From the NCBI GenBank assembly GCA_947561395.2, contig OX387190.1, positions 22,748,858 through 22,812,857 of the forward strand: a stretch of 64,000 nucleotides of DNA, written 5' to 3'. Shown here piece by piece: positions 1 to 11,531 of this stretch (the first letter of the stretch is position 1; every line of letters begins with the position of its first letter). The notes beneath the pieces are model-generated. The model was not told where the DNA came from and ran no database searches. It saw only the letters and a program-made list of their open reading frames with translations. The stretch comes from Buxus sempervirens. Its lineage: Eukaryota; Streptophyta; Magnoliopsida; Buxales; Buxaceae. A program made the position numbers and the translations under genes.

Positions 1-590
1 CCATCAACTACAATGATAATGCTCAATGAAGTACTCTACTAGTTCTATCAAAACATAAAAATTGACTCTATGTGGACAAGAAAAATGTAAAAGTAGTAAT
101 CTCACATTTGGTCGCATGGATATTCTAAACATGCCATACCCACGTTCGAAACATGTCGAATTTTGACAAGAAACTTGAAATCTAATTATTTCTACTACAT
201 TATTAAATGCCATGTCATGTCCACATCAACAAACGTCAACAAAGTGCCACTATCCAACTACTTAAAAACCAACTTCTGCTATCTAATTTTAATATATACT
301 CTCACAGAAACCTAGGTCTCTATTCATGTTGGTTTATGAACAAGCCATCATTAAAGTCCTCAAGAAATGGATCCAATTTTGGTTTATGAAAATGAAATTA
401 GAAATAAAAGCACCCACATACACAAACGAGAAAATAGGTGTCTGAAGTAAAACCTCCTCAACATTTCATAACAAAATGATGAGCTTAAATACACAGATGC
501 ACTCACACACATAAATGTAGATATAAGCACTCATACAAAACTATATTGAATAAACTAAACTGAAAAAATACTCACTTTCTAGGAAATGTT
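1..590. other. 3' non-coding part of the CACTA element
   Basis: AT-rich sequence downstream of the TnpA-like stop codon. Short open frames here have no recognisable motif. No terminal inverted repeat or host gene is visible; it is taken as the inner part of the element's 3' region. Confidence 0.5.
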
Positions 591-2105
591 CTAGCAATGA
601 TCAGGAGGGCTGTTTGGCATTTGGTGTGGAGTATCATCCCCACCTGATGATTGTCCAGCCTATAATATAAGTAATTACTTTTCATTAAATGTACATATTA
701 AGATAATGTAAAAAAGTGAAAACTATTTTAATTATTGTATGCATACTACCTGTCCCGTAAATGAATAAAATAAACGTTGAAGCTCTGCTATCTGTCTATT
801 AGCCCGCTCCATATCTCTGTTAGACCGCTCAGCTTGTTCCTCTCGTAGTCGCCTCTCCTCTTGCAATTGTTCCTTCAGTTTATTTAGTTCTTGCGCATCA
901 ACGCCTTGACGGCTTGAGGAGGAGCCCCACATTTTAGTGGGAGTAACGCCCATCCCACAACATCTTACCCGACCATGGGCGTCAGGTCCCATGACCTGTG
1001 TGTAGATGTCATCACAAGAGGTACCATCTGGTGTGCTAGCAGCCATAAGATTTCTCATTTGCTCCTGCAAAAAATATGTGAATAACTTTAAAAATATGCT
1101 GTTCATGAAATTATTGCATCTAATTAACTGATAATTTTAATTCAACTTACTATCTTATTTCCAGCATCCTCGCTAACCGGGGAACCGTCCTTCCGTAGAT
1201 GCGTATGGATGAAGGTCTCTGCTTGCCCCGACAATTCCTGCATGAAAATGATGCAAAGGTATAAGTCATCTGTAGTTAGCTTGAAGTCCTTAACAAGTGT
1301 GTATACCTTCTCCTTTTGAACTCGAGCAAAACTTCGAGTGCCAGCTGTATGTGCTAGCATCTGCTGAGCACGATTGTTACGATTTCGATCTGACAAGTCC
1401 TGATACATAAAAAAAAATTAATTAATTAAGGCTTTACAAATCTACTATATGCTAAAAACCTACAATAGCAAATTTTTTTTTTTTGGTATAAACCTACAAT
1501 AGCATTTAGAAGAAAAATATTTACCTGAGCTTCTTGTTCACCCCAGTGGTACACAAGTACACTCCATTGTGCTTCATCCACCGATGGAGGACTATTTCTA
1601 AATCTTTCCCCATTTGTTGCATACGGATCATAATACTTCCGCTTCAACTCTGATTTGTGGTCTTTCCATTTTTATTTATAGAACGAAAAACGAAGTTCTT
1701 CAAGCTATCATCAACGTCAAATTTACTCTGCATAAAAATTCATGACATAACAACGATTATAAACAACAAACAACAGTTGAAACAAGTAGTGAACAAATTC
1801 AACACATTTACAATAGGTTGAGAATGCTTTACCTGTACACGATTCCATGCGCTCATTTTGGCATCATTAGATACCTCTCTCCATGTCTTGTGGATCAATG
1901 GTATTAACGAACCATCTCGGGCTAATATCCCCAAATAATTCGATAATTTGGAGACATGCTCTCCAACCGGCTGTCCCATATCATCAACCTCGACATGGAA
2001 TTTCTGACTAGGTGGTAGACGATGTACATCTACACACCTCGTGGGACCTCTAGTCCTCCTGATAGAAGATGAGGAGGCCTCAGCCGCATCGGTCGATCCA
2101 CCCAT
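591..2105 (-). pseudogene. TnpA-like protein of CACTA element (Transposase_24, Ptta/En/Spm family)
   Basis: In the En/Spm family this second product binds subterminal repeats and assists excision. A five-exon model reads on the minus strand: 2105-1833, about 1730-1525, 1399-1151, 1064-750, 659-591, each junction with GT and AG in phase. It starts at MGGSTDAAEASSSS and ends SPPDHC-stop. The family signature is clear: KWKDHKSELKRKYYDP, then NRAQQMLAHTAGTRSFAR. The C-terminal part (about 960-760) is a charged coiled coil (LKEQLQEERRLREEQAE). One frameshift is visible in exon 2, near the AAATAAAAATGG run at about 1675, between the SKFDVDDSLKNF segment and the KWKDHK segment. The rest is uninterrupted, so it is only lightly decayed. 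Exon 2's start is the least certain junction. Confidence 0.85.
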
Positions 2106-2242
2106 CACACCTGTATAATCACAAGCCTTATAATAAATACAATGGAAGTTGCAAAAAATCAAAGGGAATGACATTCTGGAGCTAAAAGGAATTTCCTTCC
2201 TTATACAAAGCATTGTTAGTTGACCTTTATACAATCCATATA

Positions 2243-5200
2243 TCAATAATCATCTTCAACATTATCTGAATCGTCTTCGTTTGAAGCATCGTGAGTGGGA
2301 GGAATTTGTTTCTCCAACATTTGAGGAGCATCAACTGTTATTGCAAGTACATCTGCTCTTGCCCAGCTCACACCATCTAAATCATCTCCACGACCCGCTA
2401 GATCTTGTGGACTGTATGATTCACATTCCATATGTTGATCATTGATGACTTCTCTAACATCAAACAAGTCCCTAGGCTTGGTCTTTACAACAACGTTCCA
2501 TTCTTCATCGACTGGATCAGGTACATAAAAAACTTGCTCAGCTTGGGTTGCAAACACGAATGGTTCGTCCGACACTTGCTGCCCCGTATTCAATAAGCGC
2601 TTGAAATTCACAAGTGTGAACCCCAGCTCATCAGTCTTAATTCCCCTTCCTTGTGCCGTAACATCTACCCAATGACACTTAAATAATATGTATGTGAGGC
2701 ACTCTGAATACACCAACTCAATTATATCAGTTAGACGTCCGTAGTAAGAGATGTTGCTTGTTATTGGCCGTTTGTCCTTAGCACTTGCATAACTAGTAGT
2801 GCTTGCGTTCACAACAACACCACTGTTTTGACTTTTTGCTGATCTATCTTTCTCATATGTGCAAAACCGAAATCCATTACTTATATAACCCTTAAGCCTT
2901 TTTGCATAAGAGTATGGGCCCTGCGAGAGCAACACAACTTCCTCGGGTACACTAGTTTTTGAATTTTTCAATGTTGCAACCTATTCACAGGGACCGAAGA
3001 TGTTAAAACATTCGAAGGGAAAAAAATTAATAATAACAACTATATAAACACCAACCGGACGTGGAAATTTTTACTCACATGGTCCCTAAACCACTGTGGA
3101 AATTCTTCATTTTGCTTCTTTTGTAGTTCATGAAGACTTGCTTTAGGCTTAGACATCCTAAGAAGAGCAAGATGAGTCCTGCAAGTTAATAAAAATAAGA
3201 CAATCAATCCATCGAATCGAAGCATCGCACTAGGTTATGCAATGGAGGACATAAGCATCAATATCTTACTATTGATATGATACAACCCTGTCATCATTGA
3301 AAAGCACATAACGATTTATTTGTGCCCATTCAATATTTGATAGTTTAAAGGACTGGGCACCGCCAATCGCACTATCATCAATATTTCTCACTGGTCGGTT
3401 TGTTTTAGATTCCACATTTGAGAGGTATCGAGAACAAAATATCAGACACTCTTCTGCAATGTATCCTTCTGCAATTGATCCTTCCGGGTGAGCTTTGTTT
3501 CGTACATACGACTTCAAAGTAGATAAGTACCTATAATTTAGAAGAGTTCCATTTTCAAATTTAACGAATAACAATCAATTAATGGTACAATCTGGTGTAA
3601 CTTGAAATTGTGCATAACAAACCTCTCAATTGGATACATCCAGCGGTAATGAATAGGTCCACCTAGCATCACCTCATCCGCTAAATGAACTGGCAAGTGC
3701 ACCATAATATCAAAGAACGCTGGAGCAAAATCCGTTCCATCTCGCACAGCACGTGCGCTATACGTTCCTGAAGTCACCTAAAGTCATCAGCATCGCAAAC
3801 TTTAGAGCACAACTCTCGGAAGAAGTTGCTCAACTCTATTAGAACAGCTGCTACATTCTTCGGCAATGCCTTTCGAATAGCAAGAGGCAAGAGTTGTTGC
3901 ATTAGCACATGGCAATCATGGCTTTTAAGTCCAAAAATCTTAGGCTCTTTAATACTTACACGCCTTGAAATGTTGGAGGCATATCCATCAGGGACTTTCA
4001 ATACTTTGTAGAAAACATCTTTTTCACGCTTATCCATCGAATAACATGCGGCCAGCAAACATGCTTTCTTTCTATCAGGCAATATAACTGGATGAAGTTC
4101 ATGTCTAACACCAAAATCTATCAAATCCAAGCGTGCTTTGAGATTATCCTTAGATTTCCCCTCGATATTCAACAATGTACCAATTATATTATCACAGACA
4201 TTTTTCTCAATATGCATTACATCCAAATTGTGCTTTAAGGGGTTATCTGCCCAATACGACAATTCAAAAAAGATACTTTTTTCTTCCAATTATATGGCAT
4301 GCCACTTTCCGCAGTGTTTCTTCCACGCTTACGCTTTCCAAATATATTTGAACTGTCCCTCAGTTGATCCAATATCTGGAAGCCTGCTAATGAACTAGGA
4401 GCTTCCCTTGTCTCAATAGTACCATCGAAAGATTGTTTTTGCTTTCGAAATCTGTGATTAGGAGGCAGAAACCGACGATGACCCATATAACAATGCTTTC
4501 TTCCATTACGTAAATAATAGCTGCATGTATCCTTGTGACAGGAAGGACATGCATATCGTCCTTTTGTGCTCCATCCGGAAAGCATAGCATACCCAGGAAA
4601 ATCACTGATCGTCCACAACAATTCCACACATAAAGTAAATTTCTCCTTCTTCAATGCATCATAGGTCTCAACCCCAGAAGTCCACAAGTCTTTCAACTCA
4701 TCTACTAAAGGTCTCAAGTAAATGTCAAGGTCGTTTCCTGGACCAAGAGGCCCTGGTATCAATAGAGAGAGAATCATATTAGATTGCTTCATGTATAACC
4801 ACGGTGGCAAGTTGTACGGGATCAAAATAACAGGCCAAGTGCTATGCGATATACTCATCGACCGGAATGGGTTAAATCCATCAATTGCTAAACCAAGCCG
4901 AATATTACGAGGATCCGAACTGAACGTAGGGTTCATTACATCAAGAGATTCCAAGAAAAAGAATCTGCTGGATGCCTCATCATTCCATCGACAGTGCGGC
5001 CCTCTGCATGCCATCTCATATCATTAGCAATTTTGGACGACATATACAACCTCTGGAGACGTGGTTTTAACGAAAAGTGCCTGAGAATTTTCGCTGGCTT
5101 CTTCTTACCCTTCTTATTCGAGTACGTGTCCTCGGATTTCCATCTAGATGTACCGCAGATATCACAAGATTGTTTCTCAGATGAATCTTTCCAAAACAAC

Positions 5201-5853
5201 ATACAATCGTTCGGGCATGCATCTATTTTGTTGTAAGTTAAACCTAAATCTGATATCATTTTCTTCGTCTGAGAAAAATTCTCTGGCAACGTTGACCCCT
5301 CAGGAAATACCTCTCTCAAAGCATCAAGCAATTCACTGAATGAATTATTGCTCCACCCACCTCGACACTTTATTTCATAAATTTTGAGGACGAATGACAA
5401 TTTTGTGTGTCTTTTACAACTAGGGATTACCTCTTTATCAGCATCCGATAAAAGTTTTTCATATTTACTATAATCCTGGTTTTCAATGTCTGTTGATGGA
5501 CATTGCGGCGAACTTGTAGACATTCTTTCACCACCTTCGCCATGGACCCCAAGAATATCTTTTAACATAGTCTTCATTTCATCACCACCTTCAAAATGTG
5601 CATCATGACCACCGTCTCCAGTATCATCCCGAAATGAACTTGCTAGATGGAATTCCTCTCCATGATGATACCAGTTTGTGTAATATTTATCAAACCCGTT
5701 GCATATCAGATGATCATATACAGCCCCCTCACTTTGAAGCAATACATTATTGCATTTCGGACAGGGACACTTGATCATCCCATTAATGTTTGCTCTACGA
5801 TCATAAGCAAACTTGATGAAATCCCGAACTCCAGTTCGATATTCTTAACTAAT
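2243..5853 (-). pseudogene. TnpD-like CACTA transposase (tnp2 / Transposase_21), broken
   Basis: Would catalyse cut-and-paste movement of the element. Domains in order on the minus strand: Transpos_assoc zinc-binding segment (EYRTGVRDFIKFAYDRR then CPCPKCNN, about 5850-5650); tnp2 core (LRHFSLKPRLQRLY, MRHPADSFSW, RNIRLGLAIDGFNPF, HNLDVMHIEKNVCDN, about 5100-3780); DUF4218 (FFDIMVHLPVHLADE, YRWMYPIERF, about 3740-3400); DUF4216 (ISNGFRFCTYEKD to VFYVPDPVDEEWNVV, about 2890-2460). Damage seen: a stop just before EYRTGV (about 5854), a frameshift near 4945 between HPADSFSW and the RNIRLGL segment, another near 4275 in an A-run before FFELSYW, and loss of frame near 3777. Introns probably separate the DUF4218 and DUF4216 parts. 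The domain set is typical of plant CACTA transposases; the protein is not functional. Confidence 0.92.
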
Positions 5854-5854
5854 C

Positions 5855-7377
5855 CTATTTCACCAACATTACATCATTATTTATTTAATTTATATATGAC
5901 GCTTTGGGATTGAATTTAAAACCTTTAAATAATAACATAATGAATACCTAGACAGCTGAATCCAACTTCTATCCATTTGTTCGTACACTTGTAGAAATAT
6001 GTTGAATTTCCTTCTACAAAATTTCAAACCATTGTACAAGCCTTACACCAAACTTTGCATATATATTCAACTTCAAAACTTTGTCCACAATTTGTCAATT
6101 AAGTCTTATTGTTATCATGCTAAAAAATATGATAAAATTAAAATGCTAAATTAAGTTGATTATGTCTGGTAAAATTATCTCCTAAATGGGACCATTGGAT
6201 GGTAGCTCACAATTATTAATGCGGAAGAGACATATCTCACAATTTGGTGTGCTTATTTGGGGATCCCTACTTCATGTGTATGATTTAGGGGCAGATGTAC
6301 TATGGCATATTCCTTTGGTATCTACAGGGTGGTTGATGTTGGAAACTTAAACAAAAAGGAAAATCAATTTCATAAGTTATCAATCATAATAAGCAATCAT
6401 ATAAAAAATGTACATCAATTTGATCTACCATTTGATGGATTAGTGTACTCATCAACAATAATGAAATATATGGAGTATAATTTAAAAATAAGTAACAAAA
6501 AAATTGTTCATAATTTGTTGAGGAATTATAATTGAACATAAGACTGTTAGGTAGTAAGGATAAAAAGTTCATAAAATAAAATGATTACTTTAATTACATC
6601 TTAGTATTTAGATTTGGATGTAAATACATGTAATTAAAGGGAAAACTTTTCAAAATTATAATTGAACATAGGATTTTTAGGTAGTAAGGATAAAATTTTC
6701 ATACAATAAAATTGTTACTTTAATTACGTCTTAGTAATTAATGGAAAATTTTTTGTAACTATAATACAGTTGAAATTTGTCAACCTTTGCATTTTTAGAC
6801 AAAATGATTGGAATGAGCCGTGCCCTAACTGGCATCTTAATTAGGTAACAAAAATATCTACTACCTTTTTAATCAATTAATTAAAAACACAAAAGTATAC
6901 TATTAATAGAATCAAAATTACCTAGAGTTTTTTCTTTTCTAATTTCATACATCAATGGAATTTTTACCAACTACCTTAACTAGAAACCCAATTTCATAAA
7001 TACAAAGACCAAAACAGTTATATTCTAATCCTAAATTTTCAGAAAAACGGCTATATAACACCTGTATTTATAAGAATGGGCTAAGCCCTCAAACTCAAGG
7101 CCCAAGAAGAAAAAATTGTACAAAGCCTCACATTCATCATCTACTAGACCTCTAACTTCTCCAGAACGAACATCCACAAACTAAAAACGCAGGGGGGCAG
7201 CCTATCTACATACTGGAATCCAGCATAGCCTCTTGTTATCACAAATTGACAATATTCAGAATCATGGCAGTCATAGAGAATCAAAACAGGTTATTTCCAA
7301 TGGAAATCAGATGTCATCTCTAAACAGGTTATTGTCAATGGAAATCAGGTTATTAGGAACATAGAGCACATCACCAA
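5855..7377. other. CACTA 5' leader or intron, no gene seen
   Basis: AT-rich stretch between the transposase coding part and the GC-rich block. No convincing coding sequence on either strand. It contains a ~130-bp imperfect tandem duplication (listed separately). Confidence 0.5.
6523..6760. repeat. ~130-bp imperfect tandem duplication
   Basis: AATTATAATTGAACATA followed by a GTTAGGTAGTAAGGAT-like segment and an ATTACTTTAATTAC(A/G)TC segment occurs twice, offset 130 bp (ATTGAACATA at 6531 and 6661). Confidence 0.75.
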
Positions 7378-8095
7378 CGACATGGTTTACCTAAGTTGAT
7401 GAAGGACGTGAAGGCAAAACCCTTAATCGGTGATGAGCAAGGCAGCGATACCGGAGGCGACGAGCAACAGCGATGGCAATGGCGACGAGCAACGGTGTTG
7501 TCAAAAACTACGACAGCGATGGGCAACGGCGATGGCATCGAAAAGTGCGACGGTGCAGCAAAACCCTTATAGATCGAGTAGAAACGAGAGAACAATAAGA
7601 ATACAGGACTGCGACAAAAAAAAGGAATCACCGAGGACATGGCTTACCTGAGTTGACGAAGAACGTGAAGGCAAAACCCTTAATCGCTGATGAGCAAGGC
7701 AGTGATACTGGCCGGAGGCAATGAGCAATGGCGATGGCGACGAGAGCAACGGTGGCGATGGCGACGGCAACGGCAATGGGCTCCGGCGACGGTGATGGCG
7801 ATGAGCGACGGTGACGAAATGTGCGATGGTAGGAGGCAACAAGCAATGGCGATGGTGACGAGCAACGACAGCAACGGTGGCGATGGTGACGGCAATGGGC
7901 GACGGCAATGGGCTCCAGCGACGGTGATGGCGATGGTGACGGAACGTGCGACGGCAAGAGGCAATGAGCAATGGCGATGGCGACGAGCAACGACAGAAAT
8001 GGTGGCAACGGCGACGGCGACGGCGATGAGCGACGGTGACGGCGACTGTGACGAGCAACGGGAAGTGCGACAGCGACAGCGCAGCAAAACCAATT
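7378..8095. repeat. GCGACGG-rich degenerate array in the CACTA 5' region
   Basis: About 700 bp built of degenerate GCGATGG, GCGACGG and GAGCAACGG words. It also holds a duplication: the segment beginning near 7378 (GACATGGTTTACCTAAGTTG) recurs near 7638, offset 260 bp. All frames give low-complexity Arg/His/Ser or Asp/Gly/Met-rich peptides, so long open frames here are an effect of composition and not evidence of a gene. Confidence 0.8.
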
Positions 8096-8119
8096 TTCGC
8101 GCAAGAAGAAATGAAACAG

Positions 8120-8540
8120 AGTCTAAATTAGGGATTTTACTCGAATGGACTTTTAGCGGCAGTAATATTTTACCGCCACTAAAAGTATAATTACCGTCAG
8201 TTACACGAATGACTTTTAGCGGCGCTAAAATATTACCGCCGTTAAAAGTATAATTACCGTCAGCCACTTACCGTCAGAAAAGGGTTTTCCTTTGGCGGGA
8301 GTTCCCGCTAACTTATTACCGGCGGTAGCTATTTTACCGCCCCTAAAACTTGATATAGCGGCGGTAGTTCCCACCGCTAAAGGATATTCGCGCTCAAAAA
8401 ACTCACGCCATATGGTTCTCGCACCGGTATTAATTTTCAGGGGCGGAAATCATAATTACCGCCGGTAATTATTCTTTTAGCAGCGGAATTTTCTTACCGC
8501 CGCTAAAAGCGTTTCGCTAATTCTCCATTTTTTTGTAGTG
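8120..8540. repeat. CACTA terminal and subterminal repeats
   Basis: Repeated inverted units such as ACTTTTAGCGGC paired with GCC(A/G)CTAAAAGT, with ATAATTACCGTCAG between copies (8149-8187 and 8211-8250 are two tandem copies). They continue in looser form to the terminus at 8540. Such clustered short motifs next to a CACTA end are the known binding sites of TnpA-type proteins. Confidence 0.85.
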
Positions 8541-8702
8541 AAACCTTTAAAATAAATTAACCATTTTTTGAGATCACCTGCTGCAGTATTTAACTCAAAT
8601 GATTTATATTACTACTCATCGAAGTGGTGGTTATGGAATTTTTGTTACCGCTGCATTTTTCAGCAATTCATATAGATGTTGATAAAGAGAACATTTTTGC
8701 AG

Positions 8703-8916
8703 CATCAAGTTGGTGTAGTCGATGATTTTTCAGAAGAGACAATTTCGTATCTGAATCCTAACAATTCATTTGGGGAAGTTTCAATTCTTTGCAACCCCTA
8801 TACGGTTCGAGTTTGTGAACTATGTAGGCTCCTGCGCATTGCTAAAGAATCTATTGCAGATATCCTTTGGTATTTATTTTTTTTATGGGTGTAGAGCCTT
8901 GAACAATCTCATGGAG
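8703..8916 (+). pseudogene. Outward-rectifying K+ channel (SKOR/GORK-type) exon fragment
   Basis: Encodes part of the cyclic-nucleotide-binding region of a plant Shaker potassium channel: EETISYLNPNNSFGEVSILCN, then PYTVRVCELCRLLRI, then ALNNLME. In SKOR/GORK these channels release K+ outward across the plasma membrane (xylem parenchyma, guard cells). The fragment looks like one exon, with TTTTTGCAG before it and GAG followed by GTAATA after it. It has lost the usual Ile-Pro-Gln before PYTVRV, and a frameshift near 8869 separates the CELCRLLRI part from the IYFFYGCRALNNLME part. No neighbouring exons (pore, ankyrin repeats) are seen, so it is a stranded fragment. Family recognition is strong; SKOR against GORK is not resolved. 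Confidence 0.8.
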
Positions 8917-9789
8917 GTAATATGCATAGCACCTTCTTTGTTTTTTCATAAAAGAATGTTTATTTCGCTTCCAGACAATATTATGAAATTTATTTCCTTT
9001 TTTTTCTGTGTGATAATGTCTTTTAGTAGTAGAATTTAGGCATTTGACAAAAGTAAAACATAAATAATTTGCTTCAATTTCCACAAGCTGTAAATAGGGA
9101 GGGTTGGACTAGGCTCTAATCAGATCAGGCTCAGCCCAACAAGAATTAGTTGGCCTAGATTCAGCTACAGCTTGAACCCAATCCAAACATTATTTTGGAG
9201 TTGGTTTGTGCAACCCAAATTAATTGCAACATCAGGCTTCAATGAGATTGTCATATGCATAATTAAAAAAATTGAAAATATTTAACACCAATCCTAAGCA
9301 ACCCATAGAGTGAATAAAAAAAGTTATGTCAAACCATTTCAATGATACAACTAAAAAATAAAATGGAGAGAAGCTGTTCTGGGTTGAAGATGGATCAAAT
9401 AGATGCACGGATTGGGTTTGACATCGTGAAGGATTTGAACTTGGAAGGCTTCAGTGGAAAATATAACTCTATAGCAAATTAATACAGGGAAAAATATAAT
9501 AAAAGAAGCTACTTGAAAGCTTCAATGATAAATAGACTGAATCCTGCAGTTTGTTTGAACTATATATGCATATTACTTTATGGTACATATTTAACTGAGT
9601 CACTCAAGGCCAGGCTTTCAAGATATATTACAGAAAAGGAAAAATAAAAAAAGTTAGGAACTTTCAATCTAAATGAGAATGTGTATTATCTTTCTTGTTT
9701 TCTTCTTAACTGAGATAGTTCTTGCAACAAGATTTAGCCTTAGATGGGTGGTGCTAATCATTTTTATGGTTAAACTTGATTTGCAACAG
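8917..9789. other. No gene recognised between two gene fragments
   Basis: AT-rich sequence with poly-pyrimidine stretches. It contains no further channel exons. The last bases (TTGCAACAG ending at 9789) look like an intron acceptor for the next fragment, so part may be old intron. Confidence 0.4.
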
Positions 9790-10245
9790 AGCAGAGGTTG
9801 TCTTCAATGCTGTGCTAAGCCCACACCAATTATCACTGTGGATGTCATCAAAGGGACTAAGAATTCAAGGCTTGACAGTGAAGAAACCCCGTGCATTGGA
9901 GGATTTCTAGAGCACTATCACGTGTGAGATGGACAACAATTCATTTCAGTCTCAGAGAAGCATCTCGTCAATGATTGCATCCAACACAAACTATGATCTT
10001 CACAATGGTCCTCGAAGCACAAGCAATACTTCTGAATTGTAAATCATGGCAAGGCAAAATATCACTACCTGTTCCTCGTATACAAGGCGGACATGGCCTG
10101 GTATCTCTTACGTAGCGAGCACATAAACGGATTTGGAAAGTTCAATAATTAGGGCAAACAAGCTTTCCATGTCCACTCTTTGGAACATATAGAAATGGTA
10201 GATTTTCTTGTGGACATCTGGGAGCAAGAGGGGTGGCATGGATGA
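9790..10245 (+). pseudogene. Gag1-like clamp domain (DUF4050) protein, broken copy
   Basis: Matches a small conserved plant protein of unknown role. Visible pieces in order: GCLQCCAKPTPIITVD (from 9790), KKPRALEDF and TCEMDNNSFQSQRSISSM (about 9880-9970), STSNTSE (about 10020), and the C-terminal MVDFLVDIWEQEG ending at a stop at 10243-10245, where the family normally ends. Damage: a frameshift near 9880; TAG in place of the Trp of the usual EDFW motif (about 9910); a lost base near 10040; and a diverged middle. The pieces lie at about their protein spacing, so internal introns may be missing, which would fit a retrocopy; but an acceptor-like CAG at 9789 argues for genomic origin. Recognition rests on remembered family motifs. 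Confidence 0.72.
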
Positions 10246-10800
10246 ATCTATAGACGGATATATCAATGCTGTTATAACTTTGGAAGGCATTGGTATCCGA
10301 ATTTAATTGAGCTAAGGGCTTACATATCAACTGTAATTTCCATACACTTCTACATCCAATGTCACCTCATCACAGGCCTTCTAAGCATATCCCTTATTTT
10401 TGTATTGCATGTATAAATATTGTTATCAGCAACATCCCACCAAAAAGTTATAGAAGCTTTCTTTTCTCTCTGCTTACAACTTAAGATCGTCTTGATGGAT
10501 GATTTTCTTCTTCGATAGACCACCACTTCTAGCTAATTGTCTGTTTTACTTTGTTCTATCAATAGGAATATAGAGATTTGGACAGGGTTATCGAGAAACT
10601 AGCCCATCCTAGATTTCGGACAATGACAACTTAACCAAGAATTGTCCGCTTTGTTTATAGGCTCACCAATGCCCCGTTCTCATGTTCATTTGGGATAGGG
10701 GTAGGGTTCGTTCTTGGACTAGCTGCCCTATAGTGGTTTAGAGGGATGGCAATGGGCCGAGTTAAATGGATAATCTGTCAATTGTATCTTTTAATAAATA
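10246..10800. other. No gene recognised
   Basis: Mixed-composition sequence after the DUF4050 stop. No coding motif or repeat boundary could be supported. Confidence 0.4.
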
Positions 10801-11531
10801 TCTATTAAAAAGACATATGTTAGCTCTTTTTTTTTTTTTTTTTCTAATATGAGGCTAGGCTAATCAATTTCATTAATAAGAAACACAGGTACATTCAGTT
10901 GATTACAATCCATCTAATTAAGCTGAAAAACATCCAAAACATTGTCATACTTGATGAAGAAGCAAAGCACCATGAATGCCATACCCCAAAACATACTTGT
11001 AGAAGCTTTCTTAAAAGAAAATTTTAGACGAATGGAAGAATACATATCTCCAAACAAAAGCCCATCAAAAAAGCCTAAAAAAAGGTCCACATCTAGGTGG
11101 ATTGAAAATCCCTTGGCAAGGGGGCAGTTGGCTGTGGTAAACACATGCCATCACATGGGGTTGTGACTTGGAATCCAGCACAACCCCATCCAAGAAATTT
11201 CTACAAGAAAGACTGGACTACAACACTAAAAGTAAATTGAACCTTGCTCCAAACCAAAAACACCTTGAAACAAAAAACCAACATCTAACAATAATCTTAG
11301 GCACCTTTCAGACGGTCACACAAGAAAGACGAGAGTGAGTCTTGAGGGACAAAACCTCCACTAAAAAGATAAGGACCGTAGTCAACTAAACAAACTATTA
11401 AAAAAATTAATTTAACAAATTCTGACACCTTTTTATAAAAGTTTTTTATTTTCTTTTTTTAATACACAGCCCTTAATTTCTTTTTTTAATACAGAGCCCT
11501 CCACGTGCTATGCACGTGTGGGGCTAACTAG
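10801..11531 (+). mobile_element. Probable non-autonomous Helitron
   Basis: The right end has the Helitron pattern: an imperfect hairpin AGCCCTCCACGTGC, loop TAT, GCACGTGTGGGGCT, then AA and CTAG, with a host T at 11532. A fitting left end is ATCTATTAAAAAG, with TC at 10801-10802 after a host A. The body holds no helicase or Rep gene; it has a 17-base T run (10827-10843) and AT-rich sequence. The hairpin terminus is the stronger call. The left end is a best guess, and a longer element that includes the gene fragments at 8703 and 9790 is possible. Confidence 0.55.

Larger units (their letters stand above)
1..8540 (-). mobile_element. CACTA (En/Spm) DNA transposon, 5' end inside window
   Basis: Read on the minus strand, the element starts at 8540 with CACTACAAAAAAATGG, the classic CACTA terminus, followed by several hundred bases of subterminal repeats. 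It then carries two gene units in the usual order, a TnpD-like transposase (about 5853-2243) and a TnpA-like DNA-binding protein (2105-591). No matching CACTA terminus is seen between 1 and 590, so the far end lies beyond the left edge and the 3-bp target duplication cannot be checked. Both genes carry disabling changes, so this copy cannot make its own transposase, though it might be moved in trans if the missing end is sound. Family assignment is firm; total length is unknown. Confidence 0.9.

Noticed and set aside
245-260. CACTATCCAACTACTT as the other end of the CACTA element
   Set aside because: It does not match the terminus at 8540 beyond CACTA, and no subterminal repeats lie next to it.
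7567-8267. Long overlapping open frames on both strands (160-195 codons)
   Set aside because: They come from the GCGACGG-type repeat; the peptides are low complexity and every frame is open.
10830-11300. 3' end of a LINE on the minus strand (poly-T at 10827-10843)
   Set aside because: No reverse-transcriptase or endonuclease motif and no target duplication; the T run is more simply part of the Helitron candidate.
11502-11518. Two G-box (CACGTG) motifs just upstream of the CYP82 start
   Set aside because: They are the two arms of the hairpin that forms the probable Helitron 3' end, so they are better explained as element structure than as promoter sites.
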